DNA from: JBDTSW01 sp963799815
GTDB taxonomy: Bacteria; Actinomycetota; Thermoleophilia; Solirubrobacterales; 70-9
Reading direction: 5' to 3'
Assembly: GCA_963799815.1 (NCBI GenBank)
Contig: CAWCYG010000001.1
Location: forward strand, 434,001-498,000
DNA: 64,000 nucleotides
Shown: positions 8,091 through 16,883 of the stretch, piece by piece
How the letters are laid out: each line of letters begins with the position of its first letter
Numbering within the stretch: the stretch's first letter is position 1
Translations under genes and position numbers: made by a program
Notes under the pieces: generated by a model
Told to the model about the DNA's origin: nothing
The model's database searches: none
The model's input: the letters and a program-made list of their open reading frames with translations, nothing else

Positions 8091-9041
8091 GTGCTGCTCT
8101 CCTACTGCATCGTCAACACCAACGGGCGCGACGATCTGCTCGCCTGCTTGGACGCCATCCGCGCCACGCATCCGAGCGAGGTGGAGGCCGAGCTGCTCGT
8201 GCTGGACAACGCCTCGGACGACGGATCAGCCGACGCCGTCAAGGAATGGATCGCCGAGGCCGGTGAGATCGGCGAGCTAGTCAGGTTGATCGAGCGCGAC
8301 CGCCGCGCGGGGAAGTCCGAGAACGACTCCCTGCTCCTGCACGAGGCTCAGGGCACCTACTGCCTGCTGCTGAACGAGGACTCCGAGCTGCGTCCGGATG
8401 CGACCTTGAATCTCCTGGTCGCGCTCGAAGCCGACCCGCGCGCCGGCGCCGCGGGGGCGCTCCTGCTCGATCCCGAGGGCGAGCCGCTGGCCTGCGCCTG
8501 GCGGCTTCCCAACCTCGGCACGTCGCTGGCCCAGGCGCTCTTCCTGCACCGAGCGCTCGTCACGCAGAGCGGCGGCGAGAGGATCCGCAAGGTGGGTTGG
8601 GTGCAGTCGGCGGCGATGCTCGTCCGGAGTGATGCCGCGCACGCGGTCGCGTATCTCGACCCAGACTTCTTCGTCTACTCCGACGAGACGGACTTCTGCA
8701 AGCGGCTCGGCTCCGATGGCTGGCACATCCTTCACGTGCCCGCGGCGAAGGCGGTCCATCACGAGCAGCTCGCCACCGACCGCTCGGCAGGATCGCGGCG
8801 CGTCGTCGAGTTCCACCGCGGCCGCGATCTCTACATGAGAAAGCATCACGGCAGGATCGCCGCCGCCGTCGCTCGCGTTCTGGCCGCCTGGAGCTACGTC
8901 CCCCGTGCTCTCGTCGCGATCGTTCTGCCGGACCACTCCCCCGGGTGGTACTGGATGCACGCGCGGACCGCGCTTCGCCCTTGGGCCCGCGAAGGCCTCC
9001 AGGAGGCGGCGGAGTCCTACAACCGCGGGCTGGCGCCGTAG
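8091..9041 (+). CDS. rhamnosyltransferase-like glycosyltransferase family 2
   Basis: A 316-residue GT2 enzyme of the WbbL/rhamnosyltransferase type. It has SYCIVNTNGRDDLLACL, LVLDNASDDGSADAV, the DxD-like NEDSEL, a family-typical GWVQSAAMLVRSDAA and the catalytic-base region DEDFF-like DPDFFVYSDETDFCKRL. The GTG at 8091 lies 17 nt from the divergent GT4 start. It is the only plus-strand gene inside the polysaccharide locus, so it has its own promoter. Confidence 0.88.
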   Translation: MLLSYCIVNTNGRDDLLACLDAIRATHPSEVEAELLVLDNASDDGSADAVKEWIAEAGEIGELVRLIERDRRAGKSENDSLLLHEAQGTYCLLLNEDSELRPDATLNLLVALEADPRAGAAGALLLDPEGEPLACAWRLPNLGTSLAQALFLHRALVTQSGGERIRKVGWVQSAAMLVRSDAAHAVAYLDPDFFVYSDETDFCKRLGSDGWHILHVPAAKAVHHEQLATDRSAGSRRVVEFHRGRDLYMRKHHGRIAAAVARVLAAWSYVPRALVAIVLPDHSPGWYWMHARTALRPWAREGLQEAAESYNRGLAP

Positions 9042-9048
9042 AGCGTCC

Positions 9049-10641
9049 TCAGAGCCGGTCCGCATCCCGCTCGGCCTCCTCGAACGCCTCGGGCGCTCCG
9101 GCCCGAGGCGCCTCATCCCGTCGCCCACGCGACGAGCCCAACCCCTCGGCCGGCTCCCCCTCGGTGCGAGCCGCTGCGGCCCGCAGCGTCGCAAGCCGCG
9201 AGCGGATCGCGGCGGGCTGGAGCAGCTCGCGAATCGTGGTCCGTTCCTCAGCTGTGAGAAACCCCAACCCCCAGAGCACCACAGGAAACGCCAGCCAGAG
9301 CGCCAGCCTCCCGAGGAACCCGTCCACCCCATCGGTAGGCACGACGGCCTCTCCAAGGCCCACCAGCCCGGCGGCCACAACCACCACCAGCCCCAGCCGG
9401 CGCCACTCGTACGGCACGAAGAAGAGCCGCTGGGTGAACACGTACATCAACCCCACCACGACCACGTAGGACGCCACCAGGGCGATGCCAGCTCCCACGA
9501 TCCCCTCCGCCGGGACCAGGATGAGGTTGAGCGCGATGTTGACGACGACGGCCGCAACCGTCGCCGGGAGCCCGAACTCGGTGCGACCCGTGCGGCCGAG
9601 CACCACGACCATCGCCAGGTAGAGCGCGTAGAGCGCGATCCCCGTGGCGAGCAGCCCCACCGCTTCATACGAGGCGAAGAACTCGGGTGTGGCGAGCAAC
9701 CGCACGATCCACCTCGCCTCGAGCCACAGGCCGGTCACCGCGAAGGCGAGGACGGCTGCGAACCACGTAACCAGCAGCGCGTAGATACGACGTGCCTCGT
9801 CGTCGTCGCGGATGGCGTACGCGAGCGGTGGGAATGCGAGCTGGAAGCCGCGGGCGAGGACCTGGATGCCATTGGCGAACTTGATGGCCAGGGCGTAAAG
9901 CCCGGCTTCGGCGAGACCCGCGAGCCGCACGATCAGGATCCGGTCGATGAAGTTGAGCGAGTAGAGCGTGAGCTCCGCCGGCATGGTCGGGAGCCCGAAG
10001 CGGATCATCCGTCGCAACAACGCCACGTCGGGCACGAGCGAGAGCCGCCGGCGCTCCACCCACAGCCTGTAGAGGAGAAAGATGGCACCGGTCCCGAAGG
10101 TGCCGAGCAGGATCCCGTCGGCGCCAAGGTCACGATCGACGATCAGATAGACGGTGAAGGGGATCGTCACGAGGACGTTGATCACCGTGATCGTGAAGTA
10201 GGCGCGAGCGCGCTCGTCGAGGCGCAGCAGCGTGAGCACGAACTCCCACAGCGTCAGCGTCCAGAGGCCGAGGATCGCGAGCCGCGCCAGCCCGGCGTCG
10301 GGCTCTTCGAGGAGCGCCTCGGAGATCGGCTCGGCGAAGAGAAGGGCAACGGCTGCCCCGGCCGTCGAGGTCACGGCAAGCGCGGCGAAGCTCGTCGAGA
10401 CCACCCGCTCCGGCCGCTCGCCACCGAGGTAGTAGAAGCGCAGCAGCGCCTCGATGATGCCGAAGCGGATCACGATCGAGGCGGCGATTACCGACGCGAG
10501 CATCACCTCGGCGGCGCCGTAGTCGGCCGGGGTGAGGTAGGCCGTGTAGATCGGCAACAGGAAGATCGCGATCAGCTTCGAGACGACGCTCGAAGCCGTG
10601 TAGGCCGCGCCGGTCGTCGCGAGCCGCCGCAGGTAGCTCAT
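9049..10641 (-). CDS. polysaccharide flippase, Wzx/PST family (MOP superfamily)
   Basis: A 530-residue polytopic membrane protein with 12-14 predicted helices. It starts with SYLRRLATTGAAYTASSVV, the typical lipopolysaccharide/teichoic acid exporter N-terminus, followed by TAYLTPADYGAAEV. It should flip the C55-PP-linked repeat unit across the membrane. The ATG at 10641 overlaps the TGA of the polymerase gene (TGATG) and was preferred to an upstream in-frame start at 10710 that lies inside that gene. A long hydrophilic Arg/Glu tail follows the last helix. Confidence 0.9.
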   Translation of the reverse strand: MSYLRRLATTGAAYTASSVVSKLIAIFLLPIYTAYLTPADYGAAEVMLASVIAASIVIRFGIIEALLRFYYLGGERPERVVSTSFAALAVTSTAGAAVALLFAEPISEALLEEPDAGLARLAILGLWTLTLWEFVLTLLRLDERARAYFTITVINVLVTIPFTVYLIVDRDLGADGILLGTFGTGAIFLLYRLWVERRRLSLVPDVALLRRMIRFGLPTMPAELTLYSLNFIDRILIVRLAGLAEAGLYALAIKFANGIQVLARGFQLAFPPLAYAIRDDDEARRIYALLVTWFAAVLAFAVTGLWLEARWIVRLLATPEFFASYEAVGLLATGIALYALYLAMVVVLGRTGRTEFGLPATVAAVVVNIALNLILVPAEGIVGAGIALVASYVVVVGLMYVFTQRLFFVPYEWRRLGLVVVVAAGLVGLGEAVVPTDGVDGFLGRLALWLAFPVVLWGLGFLTAEERTTIRELLQPAAIRSRLATLRAAAARTEGEPAEGLGSSRGRRDEAPRAGAPEAFEEAERDADRL

Positions 10642-12122
10642 CAGACCTCCGCCGCGGGGACTCCAGCCTCGGGCCGGCGCAGGCCGACAGCGAGCGCCAG
10701 CACCGCCCACGTCGCGGGGTCGATCAGAAACCCCGCGTAGCCGATGCTGTGGACCACGAGCGCCGCCATCGCGGCGGCAGCGGCCGCGCGACCCGCAGAG
10801 AGCCGCACGCCACCTCCGAACAGGACGAGGGCCATCGCGACCAGGAGCGCGAGGTAGACCACGACACCGGGAGCCCCCTGCTCGGCCGCGACGGTGAGCG
10901 GCTCGGAGTGCGATGCCGTCGTCTCGGTTCGGCGGATCTCGTCATAGAAAGCGCGCCCGAAGGAGCCAGACCCCCATCCCTGAACCGGTTTTGCCTCGAC
11001 CAGCTCGACACCGCCCTCGATCAGATCCACGCGCCCTGAGGTCTCCTCGTCGATCCCCCGCGTCGGCCCGATGTCCGTGCGGTCGGCTCCGCCCGAGAGC
11101 GCGAAGACGACCGCTGTGATCAAAATCGCCGCAACGGCGGCCACCCCTCCGCGCAGTCCGTAACGCAGCACGGCAAGGACCCCGAGGCCCAGGAGCATGG
11201 CGGCGATGCTGGTGATGGAGAACGAAAGCGCGAGGCCGACGAGCAAGAGCACCCCGGCGGCAAGGCCGACTCCGGCCAGCCATCCACCCCGCGACCACGC
11301 GATCCCCGCTCCCACCGCGATGATCGCCAGCGCCAGATAGCGGCCGAGGACGTTGGGGTCGAAGAAGATCGAGTTGACCCGGAAGAACGGCTTGATCTGG
11401 TTCGACTCGAACAGGTCCTGATTGAGGAACAGATCGTGGGCCGCGTACTGCCCGAGCGCGACGGCAGCCTCCGCTGATCCGACCGCCACCACCGTTGCCA
11501 GCACGGCCAGCAGCGTGCTGCGCTCCCAGCGGACCTCGGCGAGCTGACAGAAGAGCGCCGCAAACGGCACCAGGAAGAAGCAGGTGTTCTCGATCGCGTT
11601 CGAGATGTCCTCGCTGTAGAGCGCTTGGAGGGCGTAGAGGACGATCGTGGCGGCGAGCGCCCGTCGCAGCCAGACGACCGCACCGGGCTCCTCTGGAGCG
11701 GCGGGAGCGCCGCCGCGCGCACGCACCAGGCCCCACAGCGACGCCACCAGGCCAGAGGCGACGACGAGGTAGAGCGGGATCAGCAGATGTGAGGTCTCAT
11801 CGCCAATCCGCAGCGGCACTCGGAGCGAGAGCGCGGCGAAAGCCGCGACGGGGAAGGCCCATGCCCAGCGGCGTGCGATTGCCGCCCCCACCGCCACCGC
11901 GACAGCGAGCCCCAGCGCTCCGGCGGCAAGTAGGCCGGGGCTCGAGCGGAGATCCTCGATCCGCGGTTCGTCCCAGACGTCCCCGAGCAGCAAGAGCGGG
12001 GCAGCCAAGAGCGCCACCGAAAGCGCCAGCGGCTGCCAGCGTTTCCCGGGCCCGAGCACCGCCGCCGCGATCGCACCTGTCGCCACCAGGAGGCCAACCG
12101 CCTCGAGCGGCTCGGCGGTCAC
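10641..12122 (-). CDS. O-antigen polymerase/ligase family protein (Wzy/WaaL-like)
   Basis: About 493 residues with 11-13 hydrophobic segments and a large extracytoplasmic loop (after VNSIFFDPNVLGRYLALA and before the C-terminal helices). The Wzy_C/O-antigen ligase signature region includes SGRVDLIEGGVELVEAKP and GWGSGSF with a downstream His in TASHSEPLTVAAEQG. It would polymerise or ligate C55-PP-linked glycan on the outer face. The GTG at 12122 overlaps the upstream stop (GTGA). Sequence divergence prevents choosing between polymerase and ligase. Confidence 0.85.
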   Translation of the reverse strand: MTAEPLEAVGLLVATGAIAAAVLGPGKRWQPLALSVALLAAPLLLLGDVWDEPRIEDLRSSPGLLAAGALGLAVAVAVGAAIARRWAWAFPVAAFAALSLRVPLRIGDETSHLLIPLYLVVASGLVASLWGLVRARGGAPAAPEEPGAVVWLRRALAATIVLYALQALYSEDISNAIENTCFFLVPFAALFCQLAEVRWERSTLLAVLATVVAVGSAEAAVALGQYAAHDLFLNQDLFESNQIKPFFRVNSIFFDPNVLGRYLALAIIAVGAGIAWSRGGWLAGVGLAAGVLLLVGLALSFSITSIAAMLLGLGVLAVLRYGLRGGVAAVAAILITAVVFALSGGADRTDIGPTRGIDEETSGRVDLIEGGVELVEAKPVQGWGSGSFGRAFYDEIRRTETTASHSEPLTVAAEQGAPGVVVYLALLVAMALVLFGGGVRLSAGRAAAAAAMAALVVHSIGYAGFLIDPATWAVLALAVGLRRPEAGVPAAEV

Positions 12123-12595
12123 GGTGCGTCCTCGTCGGCACACACACCCGCGTCAACCGCCACGGCGTCGGTTCGCGGGGGCGGCCGCTCGAGGTTGATC
12201 CTCGGCGGGAAGACCATGTCGCGATCGCGGTTCGGGAGCGCGACCCGTAGGCGGTAACGACCGGTCGGCGCTGAATCGCCGTCGTCGGTCGTTGCGTCCC
12301 AGCAAAACGTAACCGGCTCGTTGGCCTCGAGGCTCACGCCCGAATCGAGCGTCTTCACCGCGACCAGGTCCTTGCCGACGATGTAGACCTCGGCGTCCGG
12401 ATCGGACTCTCGCACGAAGAACTCGATCTCCGCCTGGTCGCGGAACCGATCCCCGTTCGGGGTGATCCGGTCGGGAAGCTTCACGACCTCGAGGACAAGG
12501 TCAGGCGACCGTGAGCCGACAACCAAAACGGTGGTCGCGATGGCCGCGGCGAATAGGACCATGAAGAGAACCGTGGCCCTCCGGACCCCTGTCAC
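12119..12595 (-). CDS. membrane-anchored FlgD-Ig-like domain protein
   Basis: A 158-residue protein with an N-terminal signal anchor (about 8-27, LFMVLFAAAIATTVLVV) and one extracellular Ig-like domain. The pattern TPNGDRFRDQAEIEFFV, then KTLDSG, FCWDATTDDGD and PTGRYRLRV matches the FlgD_ig fold often found at ends of secreted surface proteins. No enzymatic motif is present. It is coupled to the polymerase gene by a 4-nt overlap, so it probably assists polysaccharide export or assembly. Confidence 0.7.
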   Translation of the reverse strand: MTGVRRATVLFMVLFAAAIATTVLVVGSRSPDLVLEVVKLPDRITPNGDRFRDQAEIEFFVRESDPDAEVYIVGKDLVAVKTLDSGVSLEANEPVTFCWDATTDDGDSAPTGRYRLRVALPNRDRDMVFPPRINLERPPPRTDAVAVDAGVCADEDAP

Positions 12596-12608
12596 TAGAC
12601 GGCGTACC

Positions 12609-13463
12609 TCAAGCGCTGGCCCGATCCTGGCCGGCTATGACAACCACCTCCGCGCCCTTGGCCAGCTCCTGGACCTGTTGATCGATCGGTTGCACCGGCG
12701 CCCCTCCCAAGGTGCGCGCCACCCTCCGGGCGGCACGCTCGTTTCGCTTCCCGTCGAACATGATCACCGTCTGTTCCGAGAGCTGGGGATACGTGCCGAC
12801 GGCGCCCAGGTCGTAGCCGTCGGACTCGACATCGTCGCTTACCTTGCCACCGATGCCGCCCTCGGTCGTCGCGTTTAGGACGGCGACGCTGACCCCCGCC
12901 GGATCGAGCGCACCCTCACGCGTGGTGGGCTCCTCATCGCGCAGCTCGAGCAGCAGCTCCGAGCCGAAGATCGCCCCTCCGGCCAGGAGCACGGCAATCA
13001 CCGCGATCCCGATCAGCCATCGCGGCTGCATCACCCGGTTGGCGAACCGACGCCACCGGGGATGCGGAGCCAGGGCCTCCCGCTCCATCGTTATCCGCTC
13101 GAGCGCGGGGCGTTCGGAGGTGACGCGCTGGGCGGCGGTCAGCGGCACGTCCCCCGTCTCAGGCCTCACGGTCGCCGGTGCCGGGGCGGGTTTGACTTCG
13201 GTCACCGGCTCGGGCTCCGTTCCAACGAGCTGTTCGAGCTCCGCCTCGGCGCGGTCGAGGAGGAGCTCACTGGAGGCCACGTCCTCCGTCGGGTGATCGG
13301 GCTCGCGCTCCTGCCACGCGACGAGTCGCTTCAGGTCGCGGCGCTGCGAGAAGTAGAGCGGCAGCAGGAGCAAGAGCGCGACGCCGGCCGCGATCGAGAC
13401 GAACGCGGGCGCCTGCTCGATCGCCTGGTCGAGCTTCAGAGCGCCGACGACGAACGCGTCCAT
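12609..13463 (-). CDS. membrane protein with C-terminal LytR_C domain (first of a pair)
   Basis: A 284-residue protein. It has an N-terminal helix (about 20-38), a cytoplasmic Glu/Pro/Arg-rich segment, a second membrane helix (LIGIAVIAVLLAGGAIFGS) and an extracellular LytR_C domain (GVSVAVLNATTEGGIGGKV through AEVVVIAGQD). The LCP catalytic domain that usually precedes LytR_C is absent. I chose the ATG at 13463, 4 nt after the upstream stop, over one at 13496 inside the upstream gene. It is a paralogue of the next gene. Function unknown; probably wall-glycan attachment or scaffolding. Confidence 0.78.
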   Translation of the reverse strand: MDAFVVGALKLDQAIEQAPAFVSIAAGVALLLLLPLYFSQRRDLKRLVAWQEREPDHPTEDVASSELLLDRAEAELEQLVGTEPEPVTEVKPAPAPATVRPETGDVPLTAAQRVTSERPALERITMEREALAPHPRWRRFANRVMQPRWLIGIAVIAVLLAGGAIFGSELLLELRDEEPTTREGALDPAGVSVAVLNATTEGGIGGKVSDDVESDGYDLGAVGTYPQLSEQTVIMFDGKRNERAARRVARTLGGAPVQPIDQQVQELAKGAEVVVIAGQDRASA

Positions 13464-13467
13464 CGCG

Positions 13468-14208
13468 CTAGAAGCCCGCGTCGTCGGCGCCGACAACGAG
13501 CACGATCTTCGCGCCGCCCGCCTCGGAGGAAATGCCGGAGGTCATCTCCTCGATTGGCGTCTCGCCGAGCTTTTCCTGGATCCCCCGCGCGAAGCGGGCC
13601 GCATCGGCCTTGGCGTTGGCGTCCGGCTTGTACATGACCACGCTGGTGGGAAAGCCGACTGGAGCGTCGCCCTTGTCGCCGATCGTGAAGCCGGCCTGGC
13701 GCACCACCTCGCTCGCAACCTCGTCGGCCAGACCGCCGATCGGACCGCCTTCGGCGTCCTGGGTCGCGTTCAGCACAGTCACCTTTGGTCGCTCCTCCTG
13801 GCTGCCGTCCGCACGCTTGCCCTTCTCGTCGTCACCGATCAGGCCGAAGCCGCTCGTGAGCACACCCGCCGCGATCACCAGCGCCAGCGCGATCCCGCCC
13901 AAGAGGATGCGACCGTCAATCGGCAGATGCCGGTCGAGCGTCTCGTAGCGCGCGCTCGTGAAATCGCCGATCGCGGTCCGCGCGCGGGCGAAACGCCCGG
14001 GATGCTCCTCGCCCGCCGCCTCGCCGCGGGCTTCCGCAGCGGCCAGCGAGGCGTCCGCGGCCTCCTTGGCGCGTTCCGGTGCGCGTCCCGCCCACTCTCG
14101 CAGCCGGCGAATGTCACGCGACTGCTGAAAGATCATGAAGGCGAGGACCGCAAGGCCGATGAAGGCAGCGAGGCCTACAAACGGCCCGATCTTCTCGATC
14201 AGGTCCAT
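13468..14208 (-). CDS. membrane protein with C-terminal LytR_C domain (second of a pair)
   Basis: A 246-residue protein with the same layout as its neighbour: N-terminal helix (about 8-28), charged Ala/Arg/Glu cytoplasmic linker, second helix (ILLGGIALALVIAAGVLT), and an extracellular LytR_C domain (KVTVLNATQDAEGGPIGGLA through AKIVLVVGADD). No LCP catalytic residues are present. The pair looks like a local duplication that has diverged strongly outside the LytR_C core. Confidence 0.78.
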   Translation of the reverse strand: MDLIEKIGPFVGLAAFIGLAVLAFMIFQQSRDIRRLREWAGRAPERAKEAADASLAAAEARGEAAGEEHPGRFARARTAIGDFTSARYETLDRHLPIDGRILLGGIALALVIAAGVLTSGFGLIGDDEKGKRADGSQEERPKVTVLNATQDAEGGPIGGLADEVASEVVRQAGFTIGDKGDAPVGFPTSVVMYKPDANAKADAARFARGIQEKLGETPIEEMTSGISSEAGGAKIVLVVGADDAGF

Positions 14209-14276
14209 ATGGCCGCAGGATGCTAGTGGGGGTCAGGGCGGTCGGGAGCGCGCCTGAGGCGGGCGCGACGCGACGC

Positions 14277-16166
14277 TCAGGCGTCCAGCTCGAGAGGCGA
14301 CGTCGTGCCGCCGTTCCCGACCAGTTCCACGACCCTCGCAGCGAGGTCCGTCTCGTCGCCCGATGCGACCAAACCCTCGAGCTCCGAGATGGTGCGCTCG
14401 ACCCAGTCGGGATCGAGCGGCGTCAGTCGAATCGCGCGCACGATGCGGTCTGCGCTGGTCCGCTTCGCCCGCTCGTCGGCGTTGAAGAGCTCCTCGTGCA
14501 GCTTCTCGCCCGGGCGCGCACCCGTGAACTCGATCGCGATATCGCTGTCGGGCTCGTATCCCGCGAGCGTGATCATGTTGCGCGCGAGATCGAGGATCTG
14601 GACCGGCTCGCCCATCTCCAGCACGAACACCTCGCCGGAGCTGCCGCCCAGATCGGCGGCGTGAATCACGAGCTGCACCGCCTCGGGGATGGTCATGAAG
14701 TAACGGCTCATCTCAGGATGGGTGACGGTGACCGGGCCCCCGCGCTCGATCTGAGATCGGAAGATCGGGACGACGCTGCCCGAGGAGGCGAGCACGTTGC
14801 CGAACCGGACGGTGAGGAAGTGCGTGCGGGGGTGGCTCTGCCCAACCGAGGCGACGACCCACTCAGCCATCGCCTTCGAGGCCCCCATCACCGTCCGCGG
14901 GTTCACCGCCTTGTCCGTCGAGACGAGCACGAACCGTTCGGCGCCGGCCACCGCCGCCGTCTCCGCGACGACCCGGGTGGCGATGGCGTTGTTGCGGACC
15001 GCCTCGAGCGGGTTGGCCTCCATCAGCGGCACATGCTTGTACGCGGCGGCGTGGAAGACGACGTCGGGCTTGAAGCGCTGCATCACCTCGAGCATCCGGT
15101 CCCCCTCCTTGCAGTCGGCCAACACGGCCTCGACGGCCGTGAAGTGCCACTCGCTCGTGAGCTCACGGTCGATCTCGAAGAGCGGCCCCTCAGCGTGGTC
15201 GAGCAGGATCAGAAGGCGTGGTCGCACGCGGGCGATCTGGCGTGAGAGCTCGGCGCCGATCGATCCGCCCGCACCCGTGACGAGGACGATGCGGTCCTCG
15301 ATGTACGCACCGACGCGGTCGAGCTCCATCACCACGGGATCCCGCCCGAGCACGTCCTCCACCTGAACCTCGCGCAGCTGGCGCGTGAGCTGCACGCCGC
15401 CGCGCAGGAGCTCGAACACGGTGGGCAACGTCTGTACGCGGATGTCGCGCTCGCGGCACGCGGCCACTACCTTCGCCCGCAGCGTGCCCGGCGCCGAGGG
15501 GATCGCGATGATGACCTCGCTCGGCTTGTGGCGGTCGAGCAGCCCGCCGATCTGATCGGTGGTCCCGAGGACCTTCAGCCCGAGGTTGTGCATGCCGCGC
15601 TTGCGCGGGTCGTCGTCGACGAATCCGATCGCCCGGGAGCCGAGGTTCGGGTTGAGCTGCATCTCGCGCACGACCATCTGGCCGCCCGACCCGGCTCCGA
15701 CGACGAGCACCCCCCTCGCCTTGCGGCCACGGGCGGCGCGGGTTGGCCGCTCCGCGATGCTCCGGCGCAGAAGGCGGGAGCCGCCGGTGAGCACCGTGAG
15801 CAAGAGGAAGTCGAAGACGACGATCGAGCGCGGGAGGTCGTCGGGATACGGCTGCAGAATCGCGAAGGCCACGACCAGCAGCGCCACCGCAACGACGGTG
15901 GCACGGACCAGCGGCCAGAGGTCGGGCAGCCGGAAGTAGCGCCACCAGTTCTGGTGCTGTCCGAACAGCTCGAAGATGGCGGCCTGGCCGATCGCCACGA
16001 ACGCGATCGACCCCACCAGCATCGTCTCGTAGCGTCCCGGGATCCCGGCGGGAGCCTCGAGGAAGCGGAGCTTGAAGGCGAGGAAGTACGCGATCGCCGC
16101 CAGCGCGGCGTCCATCCCGAACTGGAGCGCACGCCGACTTAGCGATGCATCCCGAAAGCGCGCCAT
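14277..16166 (-). CDS. CapD/WbpM/PglF-type nucleotide-sugar 4,6-dehydratase
   Basis: A 629-residue membrane-bound short-chain dehydrogenase. Four N-terminal helices (residues 10-125) are followed by a CoA-binding-like domain (VLVVGAGSGGQMVVREM) and the catalytic domain with NAD motif VTGAGGSIGAELSRQ near residue 295. The family's altered catalytic triad region appears as STDKAVNPRTVMGASK (the usual Tyr-x3-Lys is Met-x3-Lys as in PglF/WbpM), with RPGEKLHEELF near the C-terminus. It should convert UDP-GlcNAc to the 4-keto-6-deoxy sugar, precursor of diamino or deoxy sugars in the repeat unit. It probably begins the minus-strand gene series. Confidence 0.93.
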   Translation of the reverse strand: MARFRDASLSRRALQFGMDAALAAIAYFLAFKLRFLEAPAGIPGRYETMLVGSIAFVAIGQAAIFELFGQHQNWWRYFRLPDLWPLVRATVVAVALLVVAFAILQPYPDDLPRSIVVFDFLLLTVLTGGSRLLRRSIAERPTRAARGRKARGVLVVGAGSGGQMVVREMQLNPNLGSRAIGFVDDDPRKRGMHNLGLKVLGTTDQIGGLLDRHKPSEVIIAIPSAPGTLRAKVVAACRERDIRVQTLPTVFELLRGGVQLTRQLREVQVEDVLGRDPVVMELDRVGAYIEDRIVLVTGAGGSIGAELSRQIARVRPRLLILLDHAEGPLFEIDRELTSEWHFTAVEAVLADCKEGDRMLEVMQRFKPDVVFHAAAYKHVPLMEANPLEAVRNNAIATRVVAETAAVAGAERFVLVSTDKAVNPRTVMGASKAMAEWVVASVGQSHPRTHFLTVRFGNVLASSGSVVPIFRSQIERGGPVTVTHPEMSRYFMTIPEAVQLVIHAADLGGSSGEVFVLEMGEPVQILDLARNMITLAGYEPDSDIAIEFTGARPGEKLHEELFNADERAKRTSADRIVRAIRLTPLDPDWVERTISELEGLVASGDETDLAARVVELVGNGGTTSPLELDA

Positions 16167-16231
16167 GACGCGCGATTCTAAGGGGGGTTCAGGCCCACCC
16201 TAAGATGTCGCCCCGCCGGGAGGCGTCGTGA

Positions 16232-16876
16232 ATGACCGATTTCATCGTCGATCCGATAGTCGATGTGGCGACCGAGTTCATCGACTCGGTTGGACTCGTC
16301 GGCGTTTTCCTCCTGATGATGCTGGAGTCGGCCTGCATCCCCGTCCCCAGCGAGGCGATCATGCTCTTCGCGGGCTTCAACGTCTCCGAGGGCGACATGA
16401 CTCTCTTCGGGATCACGGTCGCCGGCGTGCTCGGCAACGTCGTCGGCTCCTGGATCGCCTGGGCGGCCGGATACTTCGGACGGCTCGAGCTGCTCGAGAA
16501 GAACCGCCTCATCCACATCAACCGCAAGCACCTCGACTGGGCGGATTCCTGGTTTCGGCGCCACGGCGACGCCACGGTGTTCTTCACGCGCATGCTCCCG
16601 ATCATCCGGACGTTCATCTCCCTGCCGGCCGGCGTCGCACGCATGCCCTTCTGGCGCTTCACGTTGCTGACCCTGGCCGGCTGCATCCCCTGGGTTCTGA
16701 TGCTGGGGATCATCGGTCGCGAGGTGGGCGACCGCTGGGAGGAGTGGCGCGACTACCTCCACTACGGTGACTACGTCGTTTTCGCCGCGATCGTGGGCGG
16801 GATCATCTACCTCCTGATCCGGCGGCGACGGGGTGGTCCGCCCGGCGAGCCCGCCGACGCGCCACCCCCGGCGTAG
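16232..16876 (+). CDS. DedA family membrane protein
   Basis: A 214-residue protein with four to five helices. It has the DedA hallmarks ESACIPVPSE with a conserved Glu early, and FTRMLPIIRTFISLPAGVARMPFWRF, the re-entrant loop with essential Arg residues. DedA proteins have been shown to return undecaprenyl phosphate across the membrane, and the next gene is UppP, which makes that lipid. A GGGAGG Shine-Dalgarno lies 8 nt before the ATG at 16232, and TAAGAT at 16202-16207 is a possible -10. Confidence 0.9.
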   Translation: MTDFIVDPIVDVATEFIDSVGLVGVFLLMMLESACIPVPSEAIMLFAGFNVSEGDMTLFGITVAGVLGNVVGSWIAWAAGYFGRLELLEKNRLIHINRKHLDWADSWFRRHGDATVFFTRMLPIIRTFISLPAGVARMPFWRFTLLTLAGCIPWVLMLGIIGREVGDRWEEWRDYLHYGDYVVFAAIVGGIIYLLIRRRRGGPPGEPADAPPPA

Positions 16877-16883
16877 GAGCAGG

